A model generated the notes under the pieces. It made no database searches, was not told the origin of the DNA, and saw nothing but the letters and a program-made list of their open reading frames with translations. Of a DNA stretch of 64,000 nt, positions 14,412 to 28,624 are shown in pieces (position 1 is the stretch's first letter; each line of letters starts with the position of its first letter). Location: NCBI GenBank assembly GCA_018350325.1, contig JAEVLN010000004.1, positions 4,588,002 through 4,652,001 of the forward strand, read 5' to 3'. The translations under genes and the position numbers were made by a program. The stretch comes from Globodera rostochiensis (lineage: Eukaryota; Nematoda; Chromadorea; Rhabditida; Heteroderidae).

Positions 14412-17400
14412 TAATGTGTGATGTGTTGTCTGGGGAGAAAAAAACAATTTGTTCTATTCACCCGAGGGGAAATCCAAAAGTGACACTTAATCCCTTCAGC
14501 ATTTGCTTAGATTGGGGTTATTTATTGTCAGTGGTTGCGTCCTTCCCATCTATCGCTGTTCCACCGTCCGTACATCCACACGAACCCCTCGATTCGCACT
14601 GACCGACAAACACCCTTCTCTACTTTATAAAATGTTCCATCGATTATTCTTACAAACTAAACGCAAACTGGGGAGGAAACCGCCGATGCGCACGAAACGA
14701 CGTTCGCGCTTTTTATTTCCACAAGTTGGATTTATTCATCCGTCGCTACCAATCCTATCTTTCACAAATTAAAACCACGCTTTCCCCCTTGCCTCACAAA
14801 TGCAATTAGATACCCTCTCCCGGCCATCCCGTCCACCCCATTATTACTTTCAACCATTCCCAACCCCCTTAGCTACCAGCACAGGGCTCTCCCTCCTCCT
14901 CCCTCTACTGTCCATCTCAACTCGGTCGCGCTCCGCTGTCCTCACCGAATATATCGATCTTTAGTCTCCACCACCGGTGGTGGCCTTGACTCGCCCCTAG
15001 CTCCGCCATCCTCCTCCGTTTGCCTGCTCCATCTTGATGCTCCCTATTCATCCCATCATTTCACTTTGTCCCCTCATCACCGGTCCTCCTCCCCTTCCTC
15101 TCAGTGAATAAAAAGAGCATTGCTGATACGTTAGAGTAAATGATTCTTAAAGGTTTAGACAAAAAAAGAAAATTGCCAACTGCGAAATAATATTCTTTTA
15201 TCACTCGCCATGTTTCTCCCTTTAGCTCTTCGTTAATCTAAGAATCACTTGGGAGTGGGGTACATTAGACCAGCGACCACCCACTCTGCACCAGTGAGGC
15301 GAATGGATAGTGGGGATGGTGGATATTTTCTTCCTTCTTAGTGTGGAAGACGGGCATCCGGCCGGCACCGCCATTATTCCGTCCGACGGGAGGGGGGGGG
15401 GGCATCGATTGGATGTGGTGAGCGATGGTGGTGGTCATCCAACACCACAACCATCCCCTTCCCCTCCCCCTTCCTGTCTCTAAGTGACACCAACAGCAAA
15501 TAACCAACTAACATTTGCTGCTGCTGCTGTTTCAATGCGTCGTCCTATCTTTTCCTCAATCTGTCCCGCCCACACATCCCCCCGAGGACTCCCCGTCCCT
15601 CCTTTGCCTATTTGGAGCAATAAAATTGAAGGAATTCAAATAAGTTTGGACAGGGGACGAAGGTTGAACGCCGTTTTCTCCTTTTCACTCTCTTTGCCCT
15701 ATTGTTGTTGGCAGTAAGTGAATCATTTGACTTCGGGAAATTATCTATAATAACATAGCTTAAAAGTCTGGTTGGCATCACTTCTCTCCTTCATTCGGTT
15801 GCTCTTTGTGGGTTTGGCTTTGTTTTGTGTGTTTTAAGAGACCTCTCTCAGTCGATCCACTCTTGGTAACCTCCCTCCTTTATTCCATCCATTCTCATTG
15901 CCTCCCAATTCCAAAATCTGGTGGTGGTGGTGGTCAGTTGTCTGACTCATTCAGTGACTGACCTCCCCCTCCTTTCCTCTGCTCTCCCCTCACCTTCATA
16001 GCGAGGTGACTGACTGACGCTCATTTCCTCACCCATAACATAATTCTTCTTACACACCAAGTTCTTTTGCCTGACTGTGCCCAGCCATCGCTGCGAGTAC
16101 ACTTAGACTGCCATTGCTTTTCTAGGGAAGGATGGATGGTTATGCATTTCTCTCTCTCTTTTTGCCATCGACGACCTCTCAACTTCCCTTGGTTTGGCCC
16201 TGAGTGTGGCAAAAGGAAAGAAAAGCGACGCTAAATATAATTTGGCGACAATCCTTGGAAAGGCAAAGTGTTTGTAAGGATATTGGGATTGTATCATCGA
16301 TCCACTTTCTTTACACCTCCCAATTTTTCTGTGCGATAACTTGAGCCCGGACTTGATGTAACTGGACGTCACAAGTCTGGATCCGGAAAAGCGATGCAGT
16401 TTTTGGACCATTTCTTAACAATTTCATCAACAATTCAAAAATTTTCTCTGCGGCGCCTTCGGCACGCGAAAAATCCCCAATTTTTGTAAAAATTCCGAAT
16501 TTTTTTGTCAAAACGTCCGGAATTCCGGACCCAAAAATGTCCGGAATTGTTTAAATCTCCAAAAACGCATTCTTTCCCGTTTTGTCGCTGTGTTCTTTCG
16601 TCTTCCATTCCAAATTCACCCATCGCTGCCTGAGAGGGGGGATAGGCTTTGTGTAGTGGCTTTGCTTCGTCCCTCTTCGGCTTTTCTGTCTCTTGCCTTT
16701 GGCAGGCTTCGTCCGTCCGTCCGTCCCGTATTAAGAGCGCATACTTACAGCATCAGCTGCTGCTCCTCCCCACGGGGCACATTTTCTTCGCCAGTGCCTG
16801 CCACGGCCATCCCTCACCCATTTTGCATTTTCTTCCCTTTTTATTTGTATCCGTTCCGCTTTTTTCGAGTCGAGAAGGCGCCATCTATCGTCTCCCTATC
16901 CTTCCTTTTGCCACCGCGCATTGTAATTGATAAATGCTGGGAGGGGACGATGAGTGGAGGACAAAGCCTTAATTTGAAGTTTCGAATGCGATTCCATGTT
17001 TAGAATAATTTATCGACCGAAAATTTCGCTTCTCTGAGTCACGAATAGAAAAGGAAGTAGGGGAGGCGAAGTGGGAGAAGGGCGAGTAAAGTAAACAGCC
17101 CAAAAGCGACGGTGGTCTTTCGGCAAGGAAGATGAACCATCGACATCGATAAAATCTGCACTGCACAGCACTATCGGAGTAGGAAAGAAGCATAACCCCC
17201 ACTCACTCATCAACACTTCGTCGCGTTTCCGTCCTACTTATTATCCTCCGTGATTTTCTTTTCCGAAGATTACTCAATTGTGTGAAATCAATTTACATTC
17301 TGAAATTTATGAGGGCTAAAGCATCAAATGCAACGATTTTTTTTGTCTAAGCAAAACTTTGTCTGAACTTTAGCCCAAACCTCCCATTCCCTTCCCATTT

Positions 17401-17862
17401 TCCATCCTATTTCCAACGCATTATTGCTGTGCGCACACCGAAGTGGCTATTTTAGTTGTCGCCATAAAATTTTGTTCCTTTTTATGGTCCGCCACAAATC
17501 GATCCCCCCCCCCTCACCACCCCAATCGTCTCGCGCCTCCCTTCCCCCACCGTTTTCCACCCCCATAATCCCCCCTCCTACCCCCCTCAACCACTTGCCC
17601 ATCGTCCACCCCCTCCCCCCCCCTCCACCCCCCCCCCCCACCCTCACACTCCCTCTACCCTCACAACACATCCCTTCGCTATCTTTAGTTTGAATAAAAT
17701 AAAAACGCTTTGTTCAAGTTCTGATAAGCAAATCAATCCACCCATTTGAAGTGCGTTAATTATTTATTTTCTGTGCAAGAGCCAGGAAAATAATTCTCTC
17801 CCTGATTTTGAGAATACGTAATTTATTGTTGTTTTTTTTAAATTTTGTCACTTTTAGGTCAA
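14412..17862. other. Long gene-free stretch, probably intron or 5' region of the MBK-2 gene
   Basis: Pyrimidine-rich on the plus strand with many short open frames but no domain and no convincing exon. It contains a GGT-repeat patch (about 15920-15936) and a 170-base C-rich tract (17504-17673). Long 5' introns are common in DYRK genes, and that is my preferred reading. Confidence 0.4.
17504..17673. repeat. C-rich low-complexity tract
   Basis: About 170 bases of runs of C broken by single A or T, with few G. Its phrases (CCCCATAATCCCCCCTCCTA) resemble the complementary strand of the G-rich satellite at 54268-58071, though there is no regular unit. It lies upstream of the MBK-2 kinase core. 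Confidence 0.6.
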
Positions 17863-20663
<2,801 letters not shown>

Positions 20664-21961
20664 TTGAGGGCCGTCCTTTGCCGTGCCGATCGGCCAGTCT
20701 TTGTCTCACCCCACGCCCTCCGGGGTTTTGATGTCCTTTTAACGCTTCCCCCCCCCCCCCTCCCTTCCCCCCCCCCCCCCCTCCTCCCTTTTCTCTTCCA
20801 TCCATCTTTCGCTCCAGAAAAGTCTTTTCAACCAAATTGGGTGACATTCCCATCGCGAACCCTCTCCCATCTCCTGCTGATTTATCCGTTTTGTTGTCAT
20901 CATCGGTAACAAAATACCAAAAGATAACCTTTCACCTCCTTTTTGTTGTATTGTATTACATTACATTTTGTTCATTTCTGTTCAATTTTCGGCCACAATA
21001 ACTTTTTCGCGGTACTTTCGTCACAAACTCATCTATTCTTTTATTCCACGCTCATCATCTTTCCACAATCCCTTCCACGCTGCCTCTTAATTAAATATAA
21101 AGCATTTATATGGCTTTCCGTATTTATAACAATGTTCGAGTAAAAAAGATTCTCCCGTAAACGCTCTGCCGTTGCGAAGGGAACGAGCGGAGGAACGGAG
21201 GGAATGCGCCAATTTGGACAAAAATTCTCTGATATTTAATTTAAAATGTTTTTTTTTTGCAATATTCTAAACCCATCGGAAAGTTTCTCACCCCATCCAT
21301 AACTTATCGGATCAGTCTGTAATTTACCTACTTTATGTATAGCATTTGTGGTCTTGGTTTTGGAATTTGAACAAAGAAATTATAAAGCAGGACAACAAAA
21401 TGTCGAGGATTATTTTACTCCTTTTAAATATTTTATTGTCATTTTCCTTCCCCAATTTTTCCTATTGCCCATCAAAGTCTAATCTTTCGTTGGCCGATTC
21501 TCCTCGCGAATCTCCTCTCTTTGCCGAACAAAAACATCTCTCCAACCCGACTTTATTCTTTGGGCGGTTGTTGTATGAATGAATTATGTCCAATGTTTTG
21601 TAATATATTCCTCACCATTTTGGCTAACAATAAATATATCATCACTCATTTTACGCGTATTTGCCGTGCCGTTCGTTTTCTTTTGGGTGTCAGCGGCGCC
21701 CATCCAAAAGCATTCTCCCCACGTCCACATTTCTTGATTCTCGATTAATCGCATTTGCAATTATAATCAACAAAATACAGGCCATTTTCCCGTTATGAGT
21801 AATGTCGTGGACGGCAAAAAGAATTTTTTGAAGACATGCTTTTGCTTACTCTAACCAAAAATTGGTGGAATTGGGTATTATAAATATATTAGAAAAGTGA
21901 AGGAATTTTTTTAATTTTTCCTCCGTCGTGGGGGGGGGGGGGGGTTGGCCTTCTTCGCTCT
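20664..21961. other. Convergent 3' spacer rich in homopolymers
   Basis: Spacer between the MBK-2 kinase (+) and a membrane protein gene (-). It begins with two C runs (about 20750-20782) and then becomes AT-rich, with a G run at 21931-21944. A 66-residue reading from 21400 starts with a hydrophobic stretch (SRIILLLLNILLSFSF), but there is no upstream exon, conserved motif or splice support. No gene is called. Confidence 0.4.
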
Positions 21962-23200
21962 TCAACCAATGGCCCTGCTTCTGCTGTTCTTCCCATATTC
22001 CTGCCGCTTTTGCTGTTGACTTTCCCCTTCAATCCCTCCGTCTTGTTGCTTCACGTTCGGTTCGTCCTCATTCAGGGTGAACACCTTCAATAGGTACTTA
22101 TTATTTTAAAGAATGTACTGTTTTTGAAGGTCCAGTTTAACAAATTCCATCAAAAATTCTTTATTTTCGAACATTGTGATCAAGAAAATAGTTTATCGTG
22201 CTCAGCACACCAAAAAAGACATAGGAATACCCCCCTCTCCCCCCCCCCCCCACCTGATAGTCCGGCAAAACCTTCTTCAGAGTGACTCTTGCCGAGTTGG
22301 ACAGCGCTTTCTCGTCAGCAGCGACTTTCTGCGCTTCTTTTTTCCTTTGTCTGTTGATTAAAATAACTTTTATGAAAAGCCCAAGTCCGGGCTCAAAGGT
22401 TGGTGCTTAACTCACTGGTGCTTCAATGACTGTTTCTCACAGCGGAGGAATGGGTCGGGGACATCTGAAGGCCAAAAACATTTCAGCGGCGACCATTCGG
22501 TTGCTTCTCACATAATTCGGCATATCCTTTCACATTTGGACTGTCCCATCCCAATTGAAATTGTTCCTGGCAACGCCGCAGGGTGTGCAACTGCCAAGAA
22601 AGAAGGCACAGAACGGAACAAAGGAGGACGAAGTGGGCGGGGAGCAGCACAAAGAATGGCGATGAATGGGAAGGGACGAACGGCAACAGAACTTAGGTAG
22701 TTAGGACTGGGAAGGAATCTTGAGGATTGGGCGAACCCGAGAGGACGTGCACGGTACGAGCAGGTTCTCGCAAGCAGTAGACGAGCAGCACAACGAACAG
22801 AGTGGGGAACACCGTCAGAGCGAACATTTGAATAGGGGGGGAGGGGGAAATGTTCAAGAATTCATAGGATTAACGGGGGTCAGGTTCTCGTTACCAACAG
22901 AATGAGCATCGGACGGAGTGCCGTTGGGTTGGACCGTCGGAAGGCGTACAAAGCGGAGAGGAAAATGACACCGACAAGGGGCCACAGGGGCAGGGAAAAG
23001 GGCAGAGAAAGCGACAACACGGCCAAGGAAATGGCCGCGTCGGCGAGAACAAAGAGACGGGCAACCGCCTGAGGGCATTTTGCCTTGGAAAATGCCGAAT
23101 GGCACCGGGACTTTACACTGACCACAGTGCGCTCGCCCTGAACTTCTCGGTCCCGATAGTCTCCGTCCTGCGACAGCAACGCTTTCGAATATTCTGACAT
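21962..23200 (-). CDS. Multi-pass membrane protein, family not recognised
   Basis: The start at 23200 gives a polar N-terminus (MSEYSKALLSQDGDY). Two close hydrophobic segments follow (ARLFVLADAAISLAVLS and LPLWPLVGVIFLSALY), then a basic turn RRSNP and more hydrophobic sequence. Downstream exons join in phase: LHTLRRCQEQFQLGWDSPN; KGYAELY spliced over a 47-bp intron to VPDPFLRCEKQSLKH; a Lys/Gln-rich exon RKKEAQKVAADEKAL ending LKKVLPDYQ; and VFTLNEDEPNVKQQDGG with the stop at 21962-21964. The part between 22690 and 22880 is uncertain: it holds another hydrophobic frame (FALTVFPTLFVVLLVYCL) but no clear acceptor. The protein looks like a membrane protein with a cytoplasmic tail. It lies about 350 bases downstream of a MARVEL-like gene on the same strand. 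Confidence 0.6.
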
Positions 23201-23549
23201 TTACTGAACGGAATATTGGCGGCAGACTGCAGCAGATAACGCGGAAATTCTACTGATGAATGAGGCGGGGGGGGGGGGGATTTTCTTGAATTGAGCTGGC
23301 GGTGCATTAGATGGATGGAAGGAGGGGAGGCTGGACACGCTCAGCCCCCCCCCCCCCCCCGGATGATCTTATCTCGCCTAAAGCGGAACTGCCGGACAGC
23401 AAAAGAACATTTGATATTGGCAAAAGAAGTGATGGGGGCATTTCCGAAGATGGAATTAATGCAAATGCAAAGAATAAAATATTCATCAAATTCAATGCGA
23501 GTGTTTCCGGTTGCTTCTTCCCCCCTTTCCCCTGCAGGGCACCAGCCAA

Positions 23550-24232
23550 TCAAATGGGAAGGTGTCCATCGGACATTGTGCGGTTTCCTTTGAAGTCCCA
23601 CTGGAAGAGAAGAAAGACGACCAACACGCACACCTTAAATATGCCAAATTAATTAATTGTGCCTTCAATCGCACTTCGGCGGATGTTTTTGCTTTGGTAA
23701 ATCTCTCAAAATCAGAGGCCCCGCTTTCTTGTTTTGAGTTTGAAGCACAAGACTTAAGAGTTACCGCCGCGATGATCATCCAAACGTCCCAGTAGCTGTT
23801 CTGTATCATGTACCACAGCAGAAGGACAATGGCGACCAGAAACAGAATGGCGGCCACAACATTGTACAGCTGTTCCAGCTTCAAAGGGCGGATGTTGAAC
23901 AGATTGAGGAGGAAGAGGACACTGAAATGGCAGTGGCCGGTCACCAATTTAGGCACAAAATGGTCAATGGCCCCAATTTTGTCGCCAAATCGGCTCACAT
24001 ATTGATCAGCAAACACAAAAAGTTCAGCCCGCTCACATAGCCGAGACGACCTTCGCCGAAGCAGCTGTACCCGCCGTACCTTAAGTAAAAAAACGAAACT
24101 GAACAAGTCCGTCCAGTTCGACCAATTTGAGCAAAGCACTGAACAGACGACAAAACCGAGCACAATTTGAATGACTTTTGTGATGCCGCGGTTGGAGGAA
24201 ATGTATTCGGACTGGAAGCGAACTTCGCCCAT
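23550..24232 (-). CDS. MARVEL-domain-like tetraspan membrane protein
   Basis: MARVEL proteins are four-helix membrane proteins of vesicle trafficking and membrane apposition. Four exons join in phase. The start MGEVRFQSEYISSNRG is followed by helix 1 (TKVIQIVLGFVVCSVLCSNW). A 43-44-bp intron leads to YGGYSCFGEGRLGYVSG and helix 2 (LNFLCLLINIVLFLLNLF). After RPLKLEQLYN comes helix 3 (NVVAAILFLVAIVLLLWYM), then SYWDVWMIIAA. The last short exon, WDFKGNRTMSDGHLPI, ends at 23550-23552. Total is about 145 residues, right for the family. The helix after a YNVVAAILFL segment and the basic exit from helix 1 are MARVEL-like. The fourth helix looks short, so an exon between 23570 and 23760 may be missing. 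A 246-residue unspliced reading of the same stretch runs through the introns and is not the protein. Confidence 0.7.
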
Positions 24233-25029
24233 CTTTCGAGCTGAGGAGAGGCGGTGGCAGTAGAAATACTGGTCGAAAAGGAAGGGACAGTCGGCAATAA
24301 TGCTAACAAATTATTACAAAATGTCATCGAATAAACGAACAAATTTAAAGACTCATAACAGCCCCTAGGGGGTTTAGCAAAAACAAAGGCAACTTCACGA
24401 TGGAAAAAACAGCGAATGAAGACGATAGTCGAGCAGCCAATTTGGATCAAAAACCGTTAACCACACCAACCCAACTGCAGTCGGCCGATGGTTTGTGAGG
24501 CAATTCAATGCTGACGGATAACGACGGAGGTTGGCGATGGTGGGCAACGACCGGCGGGTGGGGGGGGGAGGGGGGTGGGTAATGAGTGATAAGAGGGGGA
24601 GGGGGAGGGGATGAACAATCCAAGCAAATATTTGGTTACTTGGGGGTAGAAAACAGCAGCGACAGGAGGACGAATGAAAGCGTAAACAGTGCCGTAACAA
24701 CCGAAAACACAATTCGTCGTACCTTTTATACGCTTTATTGGGGGGTTTTTATGTCTAAAAATAGAAAAATTGTTGGGCGACAAGCGAAAGGAAAAGCGGC
24801 GACCGTCCTTCGGCTATAGGATTGGTTTGCTTTGATCACAACAATTATCACACAATCGCTCTCCATTTGTTGGCTATTGGCTAGCAAATAAGTGAACAGA
24901 AATCGAAGTCGGAAAGAACAAAACTTTCGGTTTTAAAGGTTTTGACTGATTTGGGGGAGAACATTCGTCGAGGGCGATTCGAAGACAGAAGCCAGCGGCC
25001 ATTCGCTGGGGGGTTGGCGACATTTTCAC
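24233..25029. other. Spacer with G-rich patch
   Basis: Upstream region of the MARVEL-like gene and 3' flank of the V-ATPase E gene (both minus strand). It contains a G-rich patch at 24545-24610 whose phrase GGTGGGTAATGAG loosely recalls the large satellite. No coding sequence or RNA gene recognised. Confidence 0.4.
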
Positions 25030-26279
25030 TCAATCGAAAAATCGGCGATTTTGGTTGGGACCGAACAGAGCGGTCCGGGTCTGAGGCGTGATCTAAAAAA
25101 GAAAGGCATTCATTTACATAAAAAACAAAGAAAAAGACCACCGCCGTCCCCCCCCCCCAAACGATTTTTACAACTTTCTTAAAATTATTTAATATTTTTG
25201 AGTTTTCCACGGCTTCTTCAATCCCGCACTATTTATAATGCTGCCACCAAATTTATCTTTTTCTTTTGCAAACGGCGGAATTGTTGCACTGACTTTGTCG
25301 GCGATGAGGTCGAGACGCGCTTCCAACGTTGACAATACTCGGATTTTACCATCCCTGGCGAGCAGTTCGACGCCACCCGCACTGTCCGGTGGAAGGTAAT
25401 GTTCATTGTCAATTTTCACCTGAAAGAACGCATTAAAAATAGTCGGGCCTGATGACTACTTCGCTTCGATTTCCCCACGTCCGCTGAAGCTCTTCCAAAC
25501 ATTCGGGCAAAATCCTCGAGACCAACTCCTCGTCCTTTTTGCGACATCGCAGCACGATTTTGTTTTCGAGCAGTTGGAAGAAACCCTTTAACATAAAGTT
25601 TTGCATATTCCGCAAAAGGTAATCATGGAGAATGGTTTTTCCCCAAAAATAAGTCTGAAAAGCTTCACTTAAAGGCTTCAACTGGGGGGAGGAATAGCCG
25701 GGGGAGAAAAAAATTTGGGAAATTTCTAAAAATAAGACAATTTCACAGAAATTTCCCTGACGACGACACCGCCGGGAGATTTGATAAAGCCGTTTGTCGA
25801 AAGTCATCGACTAAACCTGCAACAAAAGCCCCTTCAAAATCGCCGGGTAGCGCTCTCTGTCCGCCGAAATTTTGCTGAGATTCGCACGGGACTCCTCCAG
25901 CACATTGTTTAGGTGGTCGTCCCGCGACTTCAGACATTTCAGTCGGCTTTGGTTTTGCATGTTCGAGCGCTGAATTTTACGCTGCAGCTCGACCTGCTTC
26001 TCCTTCTTCTCGTAATACTCCATTATTTTCTGCCGCTGCTGCTGAACCAACTTTCCCTAAATTCATTAAAGCTTAACTCGTGTCTCGTCGTCAATCAAAA
26101 TATGGAAATTTCAATAGACAAGCCAATCTAATTTCTGGTCTGGACGGACCGACCTTTTCAATGTTGAACTCCTCCTCCGCCTTGGCATCGATCTCTTCCG
26201 CCTTTTCGTTTGCCTCCTGCTCAATGAACGCCATCATATGGCGAAGTTGCTTTTGCACATCGTTGTCGGAGATGCCCAT
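25030..26279 (-). CDS. vha-8: V-type proton ATPase subunit E
   Basis: Subunit E is a peripheral stalk of the V-ATPase, which acidifies organelles and excretory and intestinal cells. The start at 26279 gives [20 protein letters not shown], followed by [19 protein letters not shown], identical or nearly so to Caenorhabditis VHA-8 as I remember it. Then [84 protein letters not shown] and [14 protein letters not shown] last intron leads to [20 protein letters not shown] and the stop at 25030-25032, the conserved subunit E end. Reading on without this splice gives a false C-terminus ending at 25189. Length and all conserved blocks are normal. Confidence 0.96.
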
Positions 26280-27576
26280 TTCGATGAAAAGTGTTCACTG
26301 GATGGATAACGGATCCTTTGAAATTTACTGACAATAAAAAAGAAAAAGTGACAATGTGCGCACTCGCTTTCCATGCATGATTAAAAATTACATAAAGAAT
26401 TAAAGATCAATAAAGGAATCGTTTCGAAACTATCAATTTGAAAAGTCAGAATAATAATTTGTTTGTAGAATAATATTATTTGTGTTTAATGTAGAGTTGG
26501 TCGGGACCGGTCGGGATGGGCGGAAATCTATTTTGAAAACACGGAAAGATTTTTTTTAACGGAAAAAACTGTCTAAAAACAACGGAACTTTTTCAAAGTA
26601 AATTTAAAAAAATTATTTTATTAATTTTTATTAAAATAATGTTTAAATCACTCAAAATATTCGCTTTAAAAAAGTTTAGAAATAAATCTCGAGTTACTTA
26701 AACTCGTTTCTGATTCAAAAAACCGCCTTAAATTCTCGATTTTTATTTTCTTTTGATAAATTCGTAACCAATGCATCGTATTGTAAAATTGCCAATTTTT
26801 GCTTTTTTTCTACAGTAAATTCACCAATTTTACAATAACTTGGGGATTTTTTGGTGGGATAATTGCGTGTACATAAAATTTGGTGAATAAATCTTTTTCG
26901 ATATTCGGAAAATATTTGTTCTATTCGGCGCCATCCCTCCGTTCTCTGCCCTCATTTGTTCCCCCCTTTATTCGTCTCTTTTTGTTCGTAATTTGAACAT
27001 GAGGAGACGAACGTGCTGATGTCCTCGCAGGACGCGTGTACGTACATCTGCAGGAAGAAGCAATTGCTTCTCACCCATCCGCGAGGGTCGGACACACCGA
27101 ACATTGTCGCGTAACTGAGAGATTTCGTTGGAATTGTAATGAATGCCTCCGAACCTTTCCATCTTCCGACAGTTTTGTTGTGTCATCTGAAGTGACTCCT
27201 CTGCTATGGACACTGGCGCGAAAGCCTTTAGCATCGATGCAGAATTGGCATTTTGTGCCATTGTCGCCGCCTTTGTGCTGTACACAACTGCTGGTCTCAT
27301 GCCGTCCTCCGTTCTGTTGCGTCGTTCGTAGACCAAAAGTGACGAGCTCGTGGTCGTTGCACTGCTCGGCAACCCCGTCGTTGTCGGCGAGTACATCAAA
27401 GAATTTGTGAGCTTTACTCGCGCAGCGAGTGTCGCTTTAATTGCTGTTGCTGGTGCTGCTTCACCAGCGGCAGACCGCAACCAATTTTTATGAATATTTT
27501 CTGAAGAGAAAATTTTGAAAAAACAAAATTAGGCATTTACGCACGTCCCTTCCCCGCTTCTCCCTCCCGGCGACGC
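26280..27576. other. AT-rich spacer, then a GC-rich open block of unclear meaning
   Basis: 26280-26930 is AT-rich with no gene. From 26968 to 27480 the DNA is GC-rich and open in two minus-strand frames and one plus-strand frame. One minus frame (170 residues) can be joined in phase to the sequence at 27540-27570 through a good acceptor ending at about 27500. Another has paired cysteines (KCQFC and QCSVC). No domain is recognised, and I do not know which frame, if any, is translated. Confidence 0.35.
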
Positions 27577-28135
27577 TCATCGTATTTTATTCGAATTTCT
27601 TTCATCAAATTTTCTTTGCGAATGTTTTGGTCCAATTTTATTATTCGCAACAAAGGCGGCGGCTTCATAGAAAAGCCACGAGTCGGCACCTTTCTGATCG
27701 GCGATCGAATTGGCCGCCTCGGAGTGGCGATTGCCTTCTCTGAATATTTCCGAACTTTCATCAAACGCTTTCAGAGAATTCTCTGATTTTGGAGAGTTTT
27801 TAAACCTTTTCGTTCCTGTGGCACAAATGCCGCAGCCAACGGCGGCTCCAATTCTATCGAAGTCGACCTTTGCGCGTTCGCCTCATTCCCATCGAACCCC
27901 AAATATTCCTCCACACATCGTAATCTACAGTACCTAAATGCGTTTTTTGTCCAATTTTATTCTGATCAGTGATCAGTGATCACCTTTTGGTCATCTTCCC
28001 TTTGAGAATGCCGCCGTTGGCTTTTTCCTTCGGTGTCACATCGTTTAAACTGTCGCCAAATTTTGGAGTGGAAGAAGTCAGTTGAAGAATGATGGAAAAA
28101 ATAGTCAGAAACTTTGGCAAAAGAATCATTGCCAT
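27577..28135 (-). CDS. Putative secreted protein, orphan
   Basis: The start at 28135 (second ATG at 28129) opens with a signal peptide: MAMILLPKFLTIFSIILQLT, followed by SSTPKFGDS. Exon 1 ends MTKR at a GTGATC donor. A 47-50-bp intron joins in phase to YCRLRCVEEYLGFDGNEAN, so a dibasic KR precedes a two-cysteine segment. A 38-bp intron leads to AFDESSEIFREGNRHSEAAN, WLFYEAAAFVANNKIG and a basic end with a stop at 27577-27579. About 160 residues. I recognise no family. The signal peptide, small size and lack of known domain would fit a secreted gland or neuro-endocrine protein, or a parasitism protein; these are guesses. The second intron is at the lower size limit, and an alternative frame of the last exon could continue into 26968-27480. 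Confidence 0.5.
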
Positions 28136-28624
28136 AAGTTTCAATGATAGAAAATGTTTAAAAGGGACAAAAACCGTAATATTTTCTTACGGGGCTTTGG
28201 GAATTGAAAATAGGAAAAAGCATTTTATCTCATTTCGGCAGGTCGACGGACAAACTTTTGGCTGACATTCAATAGTTCGCATTCTCTCCTTCCCCCGAAG
28301 GGTCAATCGCCCCATTTTGAGGGGGAGGGATCAATCGTCGCCCGAGGCGATCGGTCGGTGAGTGAAAGTGGGAGGCATTCCACCCCCCGGGGGCCCCCAT
28401 AAATCCATCCATTGCAATGGCACCAGAAAAAAAACTCTCAATTAATTCACTGCGGATAAAATTGGTGAAGGTTAACGATCAATTGGTTATATTTATTGCG
28501 AAAAATGCAAACGAACAATTCGATCGAATTTGAAGAAGAATTTTAAGGACAAAAGGTTCCCGAGATGTGACACTTCGAAATGTTCGGCTCTTAAAATCGT
28601 CGTTGGAGCCGTCCTTTTTCATTG
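28136..28624. other. Spacer between two secreted-protein genes
   Basis: Upstream region of the orphan secreted gene and 3' flank of the PAN-like gene, both on the minus strand. Mixed composition with a short G/C-rich patch at 28310-28405. No gene recognised. Confidence 0.4.

Noticed and set aside
16590..17003. 137-codon plus-strand frame
   Set aside because: Composition-driven Ser/Pro/Phe-rich translation of pyrimidine-rich DNA with no domain; another frame is open in the same stretch.
21400..21582. Small secreted peptide with hydrophobic start
   Set aside because: AT-rich 3' flank of MBK-2, no splice or motif support, and a hydrophobic run is likely by chance in TTT/CTT-rich DNA.
23492..24232. 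A single 246-residue protein on the minus strand
   Set aside because: The frame passes through three introns; splicing gives a MARVEL-like protein with continuous membrane helices.
25189..25290. Alternative C-terminus of V-ATPase subunit E
   Set aside because: Reading into the intron loses the conserved ALFGPN...FFD end, which is present in phase in the next exon at 25030-25090.
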